The translations under genes were made by a program, and so were the position numbers. Shown here piece by piece: positions 45,392 to 57,289 of a stretch of 64,000 nucleotides of DNA (position 1 is the stretch's first letter; each line of letters begins with the position of its first letter). The notes under the pieces were generated by a model that was not told the origin of the DNA, ran no database searches, and saw only the letters and a list, made by a program, of their open reading frames with translations. The stretch comes from Adineta ricciae (lineage: Eukaryota; Rotifera; Eurotatoria; Adinetida; Adinetidae): contig CAJNOJ010000107.1 of NCBI GenBank assembly GCA_905250025.1, positions 186,001-250,000 of the forward strand. Direction: 5' to 3'.

Positions 45392-48300
45392 TCACAAAAG
45401 TTGTAAGGCGTATAAAGATGAAGAGGAGAGTTTGTCTTTTTCAAGAAAGAGATCGTTTAAATCTAAGAGCGAGTTGAACGTGTGACGACGTTTGATTAAT
45501 TGTCGATCTGAAGATGAGAAGAATGTTTTCTCGATGGAATCTTCTTTGATAATGAAGATTTGCTGATCTACATCGTGGATTTGCTGTTTTAGTGTTTGAA
45601 GAAGATTTTCATGCTCAATTAATTTCGATTTCAAGAGAGATGTTTGCTGGACTAGATCAATTTCATGTACTGGAGATTGATCGATAAAACAAATACTGGA
45701 ATTACTGATTCTTTCGTAGATTTCATCATCTAAATCAACAAATACGCGTATGATTGGAAGCAAGTACACATTGTCTTTGACATACCTTTATTTGTTGGAA
45801 GAAGAAACGTTTCGTCGGTGATTTTCTTTCGTGATTTTTTTCGTCGAATATTGGTCAGAGTTTTCGATTTGTGTTTTTCATTTGATAATGTAAAATACTG
45901 AAATATATGTGAGATATCTCGCAGCGATTGCGATGGTTTCTTTGTCGCTGTGGTACTGATTGATGAGCTTATATCTGACATGGAATAAACAGCTGAATCT
46001 GTCGATGATGAAACGATTTGATTTGTTTGAAGAGATGAGTCCACCGAACGAGAGCGCGAAGAAGATGACGATTTTTCTTCTTTCTTTGTATCTCGTCGAC
46101 GATTTCTAGTGCGAAAGAAGAAGAAAAAACAAACGTAGGTTTGAATGTGAAGCCAAAGCTAGGTGAGAAGATCATGCGAATTGAACGATAAAAATTTTAG
46201 CTGGGTGGAAAGATCAATCAAGCTCTGCTTACAACAAAAGAGATATCAATGTGGACGAACAACACTGGAACGATTATGTTCATGTCAAATAAGTTCCAAG
46301 AGAACCTTTCTGCTTACCTTTTCACTGAGATATTAATTGGCTTCGAGGTTTGCTGATCTGTATTGTTCGTGTTCAACGACGATAGGGAATCGAGTAGTAG
46401 AGGTGATGACCATCGTCGTTTAGCAGCACGAACAATTTGCTGAATGATTTCCGATGGTTTCGTTTCGTTGTTAAGGGATAGATCGTGATCATTACGAGTG
46501 ATGCTTAATACTAGTGGTAGTTTGGGCATTTGGGGATTGATTTCCGCTGGAACATCATCTGAACCATTGTAGTCAAAAACCCATTCGTACTAAACGAAAT
46601 TCGTTAGAGAAGTGAAAACTTATCGATTGACATACGTATAAAATAAATGATTCAATAATTCGAATCTTTTCTGGATTGTCCACCAGATTTGATTGTAAGG
46701 ATGCTTTGGAATCCCAGATTAACGTTGGTCCAAAGATAATCGCTAGGTTTCTCGCATCGATCTAATGAAATTGTCAAGTTAAGAATAGGAAATGCTCGTC
46801 GAAGATGTTCGTACCTTGTTAACATCACAATTCGACGCTACTCGTCGAAAATGTGCACATAAATACTTTAATGTTTCAAAACGATAATCATCCAATTGCA
46901 TTATCAGACGTTTTAAATCCATTAGACGATCGCGATGATTTTCAATTCGACTAGCATTGACAGCTAAACTACTCATTTCTAAATGAAGCGACTTCTAGAA
47001 GAGAATTTCAGTTTTGTACTAAGAACAAACTTGATGATAGTAAGGAATCAGGTAGTTTAGCAAAGAATGTCTTCAAGGTTGATGCTATGGCTTTCACATC
47101 GTACCATTTCTCTGAATTGAAATCGATTTTTTCTGCACCTTTATCAAATTCCGAAACAAGCCAATTGACTGCAGTTAAACCGCCTGCATTTCGATAGATT
47201 CCTTGACTGTTAATTCCGCGTAACTCGACGAGACGGGTGAGAATCTCCACTACGATGGGAATATAACGTGATATCGATGAGCATTCGCATTCTTCTAATT
47301 CAATGCCGAAATTAGTGCCTTGGGAAATGGAATGAACGCCTGAACTTGATGAAACATATTCGCCACTGCTTTCGTCGTAAATTTGTCCACTCATTTGATT
47401 GGTTAGGATCGATGAAGAAGATTTTAGTGTTCGAAGGCCTTTTTTGACAATAGATTTGACAAAGGAACGACGAGGAGAGATGCTCGATGGAGAATTTAAG
47501 TTACTCATTGATGTAACCTGCTGGTTTGTCGCCGGTTTTTGTGATTTACGCAAGCGAAGGCTAGGTGAACGTTTGAGTGACGGACTGCGTAACGATAATT
47601 TCGACTTTCTCGTTTGCGTTGGACTGGACTTTTGTTGCGGATCGTTTTGTGGTATTAAACTAGAAAACAACAATAACAACTAAAAAAGCACGAACGCACG
47701 CATCTCCACTTACTCTTGTTCATTCGTCGTCGATGTGAGTGGTAGTAATGAAGTTGCACTTTTTCTCAATGATTTATCATTGACATCAGTCAGTAACTGT
47801 GAATTATTTTGTTCGGAAGCACAATACTCCTTGATAACATATAACCATTCCGTTAATGATTGTGAGTCAGGTGCTTGAAAGAGAAATTCACTCTGATTTG
47901 AGGTTGTCACTTTGAAAACACGAGGCTTCTTTACATAATCACTTGCTAATTCAACTTCAGCATTTCGAAGATTGATTGGAAATGAATCACATGACAATGG
48001 AATTAATAATCCATGTTTTTTCTCTTTTCCAAGAAAGAGAGCGCCACGTCGAAGAACTGCCCATGCTCCACGCCATGAACGATCTGGTGCCCGACGACCA
48101 TCTCTGAGTACTGTTTTACAATAGAGTATTCCTTCTTTTGTTGCTTCGATGTTATCGGCCATAGTTGTCAATAAGATCGATTCTTGTGGAGTCGTGGTTG
48201 AACTGTCGAAGAAATAGGAGCCTGACTTTGATTGATTACCCGAAGATAATTGAGGTGACAAGGAAGAACGTTGATCGAGTGCATGAGCCACTTCTGGCGT

Positions 48301-51300
48301 CTAGATTTCAATGGATATTTTGTTTTTGAAAACAATAGTTGTCGTGATCTTGACTTACTCCTTCGCCGAAAAAACTTTTCAGCTTTCGTATCGCTTGCGA
48401 TTGATGTTGAGGAGTACCTCTAGATTTTCATTTGCAAATCACAACAAATTTAAAACATCTTCGAAAATCTACCTTAGTTTCTGCTGTTCTTCAAGCGAAA
48501 CATCATAGGAATAGTTGTCATCTTTGTTTGTTCGCAAATATGTCGGAGGTAGATGGTCGATTCGACATGACAAACGTTGATCTGTCGCAATCAAGTAAGA
48601 TGTTCGACGTTGTTTTAGTTCTTGTTCGCTTGTTCGTGACGTTACACCATATTGGGATACTAGAGAAAGAAAACATTCAATGTTGATTGAATAAACACAG
48701 ACAAACACAACCTTTACGTCGAAAAACGGGTGTTTCAGGATTATAAGACAAAGCAAACTGATCACAAACATGCAGGTTAACTAAAGAAGCACATAATCGA
48801 CAGAAGTCAACAGTAATTTCTTACCGAAATCGGTCTGTTCATTTGGATGTGCTGATCGAACGGCAGTTATATATGAATCTTGACGAATAAGACTCACACC
48901 TGAAGTTCGTGCTGGAGAATAATTATTAATTGTATATCGTTGACTAAAATTTCATGAAAGAAAAACGACAGGATGGCGAACGATTTATGTCAGATTAACC
49001 CAAACCTTTCATTTGCCGTTAATGGGGCATAATGAGATGTTGTTGTTGTTGTTGTCGATGTTGGTTTTTGAGATGATGTCGTTCGTACCGGTTCAATCAT
49101 GTATCTCGGATGATTGTAATTATACTCGATATGGTTGATTTCATCAGCTAAATGGATATTAGCTTAAGAAGTTGCCTGTTTTTCGAAAAAACAAAATCAT
49201 CTGTCGAATAGAATAGATAACAGATGTTGATTGTTTATTTCTAATTATGAATCCAGAAATTCTCAGGACTGTATAGCGTAAGATTAAGAATAACAAAGAT
49301 TTTCGAAAGATTTTCGCCGGAAAATAATATTGACACTCGAAACGGCAAGGATTTTGAATACGCTCTACTGCCAAGTCGACTTGTATTTATACGAAGTTTT
49401 CTTTTCTTTTTTCGATCGATAGAAGAAAAGCATAATGTCCTTCAGGTATTTTTTTTTAAACTGTCAATCACTTTTTCAAGTGTTCTATTTACTCGATTCT
49501 TTCCTTCAGAAATGAATGCTTCAACATACCTCTCGGCATTTGAAATGATGTTACAATTGGTTTCATCAGCTTATATTGTGATTCATAATAGCCACCTTGC
49601 TCTAAATGATCATCTTCTTGGTAGAGAATACTTTCTTGCTGTGAGGGCGTTGGCGAATTCGAAGGTTTAGATTTGAATTTCGCGAATTTGTTTGGATCGA
49701 TATCTTCGAAGTGTGATGCGCGAGTCATTACAGATTCAACATCGGCAACGGCGGTCAATCGATTCCATTCGTTTTCGTACTTTTTCTTTTCGGAATATTT
49801 CTTCATTTTCGAATCACTTTGATTATCATGAGCGAGATTTTCCACATGGCCAGTTTCGAACTGTTTCTTGCGAAAATTGACAAATTCGGTCTTCATGTCC
49901 TTATCTGTTCCCATCGAATCACTCGATGGTGATTTGACTTCGTCGCGTGATGACGACGAAGGCGATGTCCATTGAGTTTGATCTTGCGAAGGAAGATTAA
50001 ACGAGGTGTTAACCATAGGTAGAAATGATGTTGATTGTTTATATTCGTACGGAATATACTCATTGTGAAATGGTGATTGATAATACGATGACGAACTCTC
50101 TTTCGAAGGTTGCTTCGAAGAATCTAATGCTTTGTGAACTGAATCGATGTAATTTGAAAAGATGTTCTGTGGAGATGACGAAGATTTTGGAGAAGGAAAA
50201 TAAATTCCAGCTTGTGCGAGCTCTTCTTGAGTTCGACCTTGTGCTAGATTGATTTGTAAATTACGTAGTTTCTGTTCGATTGTATTATTCGACATGATGA
50301 ATGGTGATGAATAATTATTCGATTGATAAGAATTCTTCAAAGAAGAAAAGAGCATTTAGTACATATTCCTGTTGACAGATTAGATGGTTTATCAACGGAA
50401 TGCCTCAAGTTTCTCATTGATGCTGCAAGATGTTGCAGTTGTGTTGTTTTAGTCCTCCGGCTCAAGATACAAACATTTGATGTGTCTTCTCTCGAGCAAC
50501 TTACTAGAGAAATGCGATCGTCTTCGTTGGGTAGAACATTCAAAACGAGATCATATGGACTAGAAAATACAAGAGAGAACAATTCGTAATGATCAATTCG
50601 TCATCTTCGTACGTATTTTGAATAGTGGCAATGACTTGTGCGTAAGTCTTTCCATGTACAGATTGATCGTTGACTGATAGCACTCGGTCGCCTGGTCTTA
50701 GGCCAGCTTTATAAGCTGGACTATTTCGGCGCACGTCTTTGACAAAGATCGTATCCAAATACTGAAGATTTTCATGACGAGTAAGACCATCATCATCGAT
50801 GTTATCTTAAAACAAAGAGCATACATAAGTGTTTTCTTGTCTAACATGTCGCTCGAATCAATTAGGAAGAGAAAGAGTTAAGCAAATTATTGATGACGAG
50901 CTTTGTTTGTTTTTCTGCTTACCAGTGCTGATAATTTTCATGGAATTCGATGAGGAGATTTCTTGTTGTTCTCCTTGATGATGTCGGAAATTAGTCGATG
51001 AAGATGGAATTCTCATCGTTGTTGATTTGCCGTCGACTAATTGCTTTCGCTGATGTTCATCGATGACAACATGATATGATGCCTATTAAATAACAAATCA
51101 GATTAATCATTGACACTTCATTAAAAACAGATATCATTATATTTCCCACGATTAACTAATTAATTAGGTTAATAAGTACAAAAAAATAAAGAAGCAAACA
51201 GGAAAAGAGAGATATTACTTGATTTACTTAGATCTAAATGTGATGGAGAATAGGGATAGAAATTGCTTGTGGAGGAAGTAATTTACCTGAACAGAAGTTA

Positions 51301-51406
51301 ATGATGGGTAAATAACATAATAGCGAAGTGTAAAACCAAAACCACCACCACCACCACTTGAATAAGCACTGGATCGAGATATGAAGATTTTCTTGGTTTG
51401 TTTCAT
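45392..51406 (-). CDS. PDZ-PH-RhoGAP protein, ARHGAP21/23 type
   Basis: Large scaffold with Rho/Cdc42 GAP activity, known at cell junctions and Golgi in other animals (C. elegans pac-1, Drosophila RhoGAP19D). The PDZ domain spans the first exons: GFGFTLRYYVIYPSLTS, then DTIFVKDVRRNSPAYKAGL, RPGDRVLSVNDQSV and GKTYAQVIATIQN. A long Ser-rich disordered region (50355-48900) follows. The PH domain is at about 48160-47820 (EGILYCKTVLRDGRR, WRGAWAVLRRGALFLGKEK). The RhoGAP domain runs from about 47300 (YIPIVVEILTRLVELRG, then SQGIYRNAGG with the arginine finger) to about 46600 (IIFGPTLIWD). The protein ends in a coiled coil (LKSKLIEHENLLQTLKQQIH). The start at 51406 (MKQTKKIFISRSS) places the PDZ at the very N-terminus as in vertebrates. 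Exon joints in the disordered region are approximate. Confidence 0.9.
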
Positions 51407-53583
51407 TAATTAGTTCACTTGATGAGAATATCTGCGAGACTTATTTTGTACATCATCGTTTCCTTCTTCTGAAAAAGAGAGACTTAATGAAATCTTCTTC
51501 TAACCGATGATAATGATGAGAATAAACGCAATGTGTCAAAAGAAGAAACGATCTTATACTAACTAATTGTTCGACTCTACCAACTGTGAGACATCGCCGA
51601 TACGAACACACATAAAGTTCACTGAATTTCTTCTCTTCCTGTTCTCTATATAGACATCAATGCACCTGCGTGTCGAAAGGAAAGGAAGGAATTGCCTACT
51701 TACATTGTCCAGAAATCAATCCTTTTTGTACTTTCATCAATGATTCATATTTACCTTATTCCTTTCAGTCGTACAACTTCTTTAAGTATAAAACTTGCAA
51801 TGAAATTGCTTCGCGATGCAACCAAAAGAGAAAGGAAGAGGCAAGTATGCTATTGTTGTCCCTTATCGAAGTGATAGAGCGAGAAAGAGAGAGAGAGAAG
51901 ACCAGCTCATTAAAGATGATAGACGAATATGAGCAGCAGTCCGGAAGCGTTCTGTATATTGTGATTATCAACAATATGTAGACGTGATAAGACAGATGGT
52001 CTTATCATTTCACTCATCTTCGATATATTTCTCCTGACCACATACGGAGCTATATTGAACTTCCTCGCTTGTTGATCATCACATTGATGATGCAATATCA
52101 ACAAGACATAGAAAGATAATCAAGTTCATCAATACTGCTCAATCCATAGATAAATAACAATTCTCGTTGGCTATATCGCTGAATTCAATAAAAGAAAAGA
52201 GCTCCGACTTGTTTTCTTCTATTACGCCCAAAGAGAAACTTATCCTTGACTATACATGTAAATGCGGTTTACTTATCTTCTAAGGTAACAATCGAGAAGA
52301 ATATGTACAAAAATCAATCGTAGGTGAACTGAATATTACCATATGATGACATTCAATGTCGAATAGATTTTTTTTTACAATCAATAAAACGGAAGCACAT
52401 ACGTGGCTCCAGGGATACATACATCATAGAAATGAGAGAGAGAGAGAACGAGCGAACGCGAGAAGTGGTGGTCAAATGACGCGTATGTCTGTTTCCGGTG
52501 GGCAAAAGGGCAGCATCATTGATTCGAGTGAAGAGGTTTCTTCAAGCAGCTAGAAATAATAGCTAAATATGAGAATGATCGATGTACGAAATCGAAGTGT
52601 ATTTAATAAAAAAGAATTTCTTCTTTTGTAAGAAAAAAAGAGAAAGAAAGATCCTTCAATATATTACTCTTTCTTTCAAAACGTTCTGTTCATCATTTAT
52701 TAAGTCGGAAGAAAATTACATCATACTATCCAGGTATTCAATCAAAAGAAGAAAAAGAAAATGTCCTACTTATGGTTGCATGAAGAAAGAATGATTAGAC
52801 ATGTTCGTAAATCAATCTTTTCTCTCTCTCTCTCACTCCCGTATCCTCGCTGAGTTTTTTTCTTCTCTTTCGCTTTCGTATCTCATTTAATATCATACTC
52901 AGATGACACAAGAATGTGCCAAATCGAGTAGACGATGAACAGATTAAACGTGTCCAGACATAAGAGAATAGATTTCGTTTCGTTATTTCTGTTTTCTATC
53001 ATTAGATCTGTACATGATTCGTAAACAGAGATTAAATCATGTCGTACGAAAATGAAAATTACTGATGAACAAAACGATAATCATCATTTGCATTCTTTAC
53101 ACAATGAACCTTCAAATCATTTGTTTTCCAGCTCATTAAAAACAACAACTAAAAAAGTCATAGGTATACACTTACTAATGGAGCGGAGAGAGATGCTTAC
53201 ATAATCAACACTTTTCCAATTCCGAATATCATGCGTAGGTAGCATTTTTCTTTTGTTCATTCGGAAACGAATCGATCCAATCGAAAGTGAACGCTACAAT
53301 CGAATATCGACATTCAACCCTGGATCGACGGCATGTTCGAAAACGTTTGTCTGAGATATTCGTGTTCAGATTATTGTTAAACATCTCTCTTCTAGTGTCG
53401 TATCTATTCATTGTTACTTTTTTTTCTACGGTAAATCAGGACGAAATCAAAAATTGTTACGACAGTTTCGATCAGAACAGCAATGCCGACAAAAAAGATT
53501 TCCAAGAAGAAAGCTGTTATAGGGATCGCTGGTATACGATCCATTATTTTATTTCGTTTCTCTCTCTGTTCTCTCTTTGATGT
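51407..53583. other. Intergenic, 2.2 kb
   Basis: Between the ARHGAP21/23 start and the Mutator-like element. GA microsatellites near 51880-51898 and 52433-52447 and CT runs near 52820. Open frames here are low-complexity and unsupported. Confidence 0.5.
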
Positions 53584-54365
53584 GGGTAGTCCTCGATTCG
53601 GACCGAATGGGTCCCTCTCATTTCGGCCCTCTTCGATCACCTCTTATTTGGGTCCCCTTCATTTCGGTCCTTTCTCATTTCGGTCCTTATATAATTAATT
53701 AGAATAATCATAAGTTGTGTATATAATAAGAGAATAAGCTATATAATAGAAGAGAGAAAATAAATTAACAATATTATGAGCATAACAGAGAAGCAGACCT
53801 GTGTGCATGTACATACAACAAAACTAAGTCTATTATTGCTTCACCAGTTTAGTTTTCACAGCTTTTCCACATTGAATAGCTAAATCAAGATCTGTAATTC
53901 GACCCGTGCTATGCTGTTTGAGTAGTTTGTTGAGTAGGACATTGATGTCTTCGCTCTTTTTCTGTCGTCTTGAAGCATGCACCATCGATTGTTCACTATT
54001 ATGCTCTTGATATACGTGTTCATCTTTTAACATTTCAATAAAGCGAAAGATATGAGGATGCGTAGGAAACAATGAACCTAATCTTTTGTTGTAACCCTCA
54101 CCCACCCTCACACCAACCCCGTACGGTTTAAACTGGACTATTATATAAAGTCGTTTCGATCAATGAACGTTTTAGAGAATTTTCTATCTGTGACTAGTCA
54201 TGAAGAAAAGCGTCCAATACACTGTCTCTTTTCATTAATAACTCTTAATTAAACTAGAACAGGGCCGAAATGAGAAAGGACCGAAATGAAGGGGACCCAA
54301 ATAAGAGGTGATCGAACAGGGCCGAAATGAGAGGGGCCCATTCGGTCCGAATCGAGGGTAAGCCC
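53584..54365. mobile_element. Mutator-like DNA transposon, non-autonomous, 782 bp
   Basis: Terminal inverted repeats of about 103 bp at 53584-53686 and 54263-54365 (outer ends GGGTAGTCCTCGATTCGG and GGGCTTACCCTCGATTCGG) differ at only a few positions. The 8-bp direct repeat TTTGATGT flanks the element at 53576-53583 and 54366-54373 (9 bp if one shared C is counted), the size made by Mutator-superfamily transposases. Each TIR contains three copies of TCATTTCGGYCC. Inside is a transposase C-terminal remnant. Near-identical TIRs suggest a recent insertion. Confidence 0.85.
53833..54111 (-). pseudogene. MULE transposase C-terminal fragment
   Basis: A 92-codon frame inside the element. YNKRLGSLFPTHPHIFRFIE followed by MLKDEHVYQEHN resembles the end of MULE transposases of the FLYWCH-linked kind (HPNIWxFIxxLKxE pattern). 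The catalytic DDE region is absent, so the element cannot supply its own transposase. Family call is inference from a short pattern. Confidence 0.45.
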
Positions 54366-54388
54366 TTTGATGTTGTATCTGTACATGT

Positions 54389-54966
54389 CTTACGAGGAAA
54401 GGTCACCAACTTTAAAATTGCTTTCGAATCACGGCTTAGTACTCTGAAGGTAATCGATCATGTTGAATCCGAATATCGTGATCGTGACGGGTAATATTTT
54501 TCTGAAGATCGGGTTTTTAAAAACCAAGATCTCAGAAAATACAGGTATGTTTTAAATGTTCTTTTTTGATTAACTCAGATTGTAGAGTACATCAACTTGC
54601 CCATGAATCGACAAGCATCGTTTGCTTGCCAAAGCATACTATAGGAAAATAAAATAACTTCTTGTGTTTGTTTATGAAGACACTAAGCTATGGATTTGTA
54701 TGACTATAGGTCTTGTTAAAAAACGATACGAAATAGAAACAATTGATGTTCTGTTGACAATCTATACGCTCTACAAACTGAGCTAATAAAAAAGAACACT
54801 TAAAAAATACCTAGGTTTTCTAGAACACTGTTTTTTTTAAACCCGATCTTCAGAGAAGTATTAGCCGTAACGATCATGATATTCGAATTCAACATGATCT
54901 ATTACCTCCAGAGCACTAATTTCTGACTCGACAGGGATTTTAAAGTTAGTGACCTTCCTTCGTTAG
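54389..54966. mobile_element. Foldback / long-TIR element, 578 bp
   Basis: Two inverted arms of about 200 bp, 54389-54588 and 54769-54966, surround a 180-bp spacer. Matching blocks include AAGGTCAC.AACTTTAAAAT, TAAT.GATCATGTTGAAT, CTGAAGATCGGGTTT and TGTTCTTTTTT. By eye about four bases in five agree, so the arms are older than those of the neighbouring element. No target duplication or coding frame is seen. It begins 15 bp after the target duplication of the first element. Confidence 0.75.
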
Positions 54967-55109
54967 ATTCTTTTGATTTCAGTCGAATAAACGAGATTGT
55001 GCATGCACACATACAAAACATATTCTCTCTCTCCCTTGGACACATTCTAATATAAGCGAAAGACCCCAACGCACCAAAATGTTCTCGTACAGCGTATGTT
55101 TTATTTTCC

Positions 55110-55447
55110 GTGAAAAAATGGGATGAAATCAAAGCCATTCGTGTATCCGAAATTGCTCGTCAAAGAAATCGTATCTAAACTTGGTACACAATGGAAAGCA
55201 GCTGATACTGCTGTAGGTTATCGAATTGTCTTGTTCAATCGACTGCTCAGCTTTTCTGTGTCGTCTTTAGACAAAACAACGATTTTAAAGGCTGTCCGAT
55301 GCCGAAAACGTTGAATAAAGTGGCCACCTACAAAGGTGATAAAGAAAATCAAAAGAAGAAAAAATCTTCGAAAAAAGGCCAACAACAGCAGCGGCAAGAA
55401 GAAGAAATAGCTACCGATAATAGCTATAATGATTCCACGGAAGATTA
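55110..55447 (+). pseudogene. Decayed HMG-box gene fragment
   Basis: HMG-box-like pieces occur in order but in different frames: VSEIARQ, then VSKLGTQWKAADTAV, and a C-terminal part NKVATYKGDKENQKKKKSS with a Gln/Glu-rich tail to a stop at 55447. HMG proteins typically read vSeIak.LGe.WK.l..., then RYe.eMa.YKG. No set of GT..AG introns that I tried links the pieces in one frame, and no N-terminal half of the box precedes them; two transposon-like elements lie just upstream. A functional but oddly spliced gene remains possible. Confidence 0.4.
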
Positions 55448-55701
55448 ATCAAATGTGGTCAATCGAATAATTGAGTGTTATTTCTCTTGTGTCTTTCCTA
55501 TATGATTCTGTATATAGACTAGTTCTTGACCCTTAATTTATGTTTTTGTGTCTTCCGTCTTTTCCTTTTTTTTTTGGAACACGTTTAGAGCTCTCTCGAC
55601 TTCTGGGTGTCGTTCTACTAAATTTTTAATAATGAATTATGAATAAAAACGTTTGATTGTATGAATTATTTAAGTAAAATTGAAGCGAGTTCAGTTAGAG
55701 G

Positions 55702-56529
55702 TTAGCACGCTGCAGGAGATTCGCCGGCTGCTAAACGATTGTTGATCGAATCGATAATTGAAGGTAAATCAGATATAGTATCGATTAAATAATGTGGTTT
55801 ACTCGATGCGAATAGCTTATCAATACGTTCGCGTTCAGAATTTAAACGTTCGGTCGTTAGAGCAGAATATTCGTCCCACGTAAGACCGAGAAAGTTTCCG
55901 GAGAATCGTAATGCCACTGTCCACATGCCCGCGCTGCGACCTTCGATGATGCCTGGCGGTGTATCATCTACTTTGACACAAGCAGCAACGTCATCAAGAC
56001 TGAGTGCAATGACATTTGCCAAAGACTGAGCAGGAGTAGGACGACCTTTTGGAACTTCATCCGAAGCAACGACACAATCTGGCGAGTAACCAGCACTTGC
56101 AGCTAATGGAACGAGTTTGTCCATGACTTCTTTAGGGTAGCCTGATGTCGAACCGATTTTCAAGCCACGTTTTCGTAGACTATCAATCGTATCTAACGCG
56201 CCCGGAATCAATGCGGAATATTCTCCAACTTTCGCGATCTGTAATGGCATAAAACGCTTGTAAATTTCATTGACATCGTCTTCGTTTGGCTCACGGCCGA
56301 GTCGTCGCTGAAATTGCTTACTAATGCCTACTTGACTGCAAAGTGTACGAATATGATCTCGTTTGCCAACACCCATCGGTCCACGTGCTTCGTCCAAACT
56401 TACATTGATACCAACACTTGCAAAGGCTTCGACAAAGATTCGAGTCGGAGCAAAGCTACCAAAGTCAACAACGGTTCCGGCCCAGTCAAAAATAACCGCT
56501 TGTAATCGTGATGGTAATCGATAACGCAT
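55702..56529 (-). CDS. phnX: Phosphonoacetaldehyde hydrolase (phosphonatase), bacterial type
   Basis: HAD-superfamily enzyme that splits the C-P bond of phosphonoacetaldehyde, the second step in use of 2-aminoethylphosphonate. Single exon of 275 residues, the usual bacterial length. Key sites are visible: nucleophile loop [19 protein letters not shown], the cap-domain Lys that forms the Schiff base in [29 protein letters not shown], and the acidic loop [19 protein letters not shown]. The sequence is strikingly like proteobacterial (Pseudomonas-type) PhnX as I recall it. No intron, no targeting signal. The usual bacterial partner PhnW transaminase is not in the window. Horizontal acquisition is the likely origin. 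Confidence 0.93.
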   Translation of the reverse strand: MRYRLPSRLQAVIFDWAGTVVDFGSFAPTRIFVEAFASVGINVSLDEARGPMGVGKRDHIRTLCSQVGISKQFQRRLGREPNEDDVNEIYKRFMPLQIAKVGEYSALIPGALDTIDSLRKRGLKIGSTSGYPKEVMDKLVPLAASAGYSPDCVVASDEVPKGRPTPAQSLANVIALSLDDVAACVKVDDTPPGIIEGRSAGMWTVALRFSGNFLGLTWDEYSALTTERLNSERERIDKLFASSKPHYLIDTISDLPSIIDSINNRLAAGESPAAC

Positions 56530-57289
56530 ATTTATACTCTAAAATTTCGTATCAGAGATTCATGTATGTGACGAGGATCTATACGGCTATATATAATCGA
56601 TAAAGCACGAATGTTCCTGTTCTGATCAAGGATTCTGTGCTCGGTAGTCGTCGCAATGACACATGATGATTCGCGAAACAACGATATAGCCCATTTCTAT
56701 GCACAGGAAAGGAAAAAAATCACTATGCTATACAAAAAAAAACTGGCCCGTATAACATTTTCCTTGTAGTCATCAACTCGAAAGAATCACGCTCTCATCA
56801 CTCTCGTCGCATGCAGTTCTTTACCGAATGTAATTTTATAGAAAATTAATTTGTGCTGTTTTTTCTTCTTCTTTTTGATCGTCATGGAAATACATTGCTT
56901 GAAGTTTTGCGAGATTCTCGTTATTCATGTCAAGTTGTCCCCGCTTTTGTTTCTCACTCGATTTTTATTGCAGAAGAATTCGATCGTAAAGCGGAGCTTG
57001 TTGATCCTTGTTTTGTGAAGAAATTTTTTATATAAAACTTATGATATAAAAATATGACATTATATTTTTTTTCCTTCGAAAATCGAACGAAAACATCGAT
57101 GATATATAGATGGTGTCCTCGAAATATTCTATTGCTTTCAGTCACTCGCCAATCCGACGGTTGCATTCACTTACTCAGCGTCATATTACTCTCATTATAT
57201 AAAAACCCGTGTATACTTATTTATCAGTCTGTTATTGTTAACAATCTTACATGTAGTGTGAAACTATCACGGTCACAGCTTGCGATAAG
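56530..57289. other. Divergent intergenic region
   Basis: 760 bp between phnX (minus) and the purple acid phosphatase (plus). AT-rich and without recognisable exons; it must hold both promoters. Confidence 0.5.

Noticed and set aside
54902-55138. Minus-strand frame across the foldback arm edge
   Set aside because: It straddles the element boundary and has no recognisable content.
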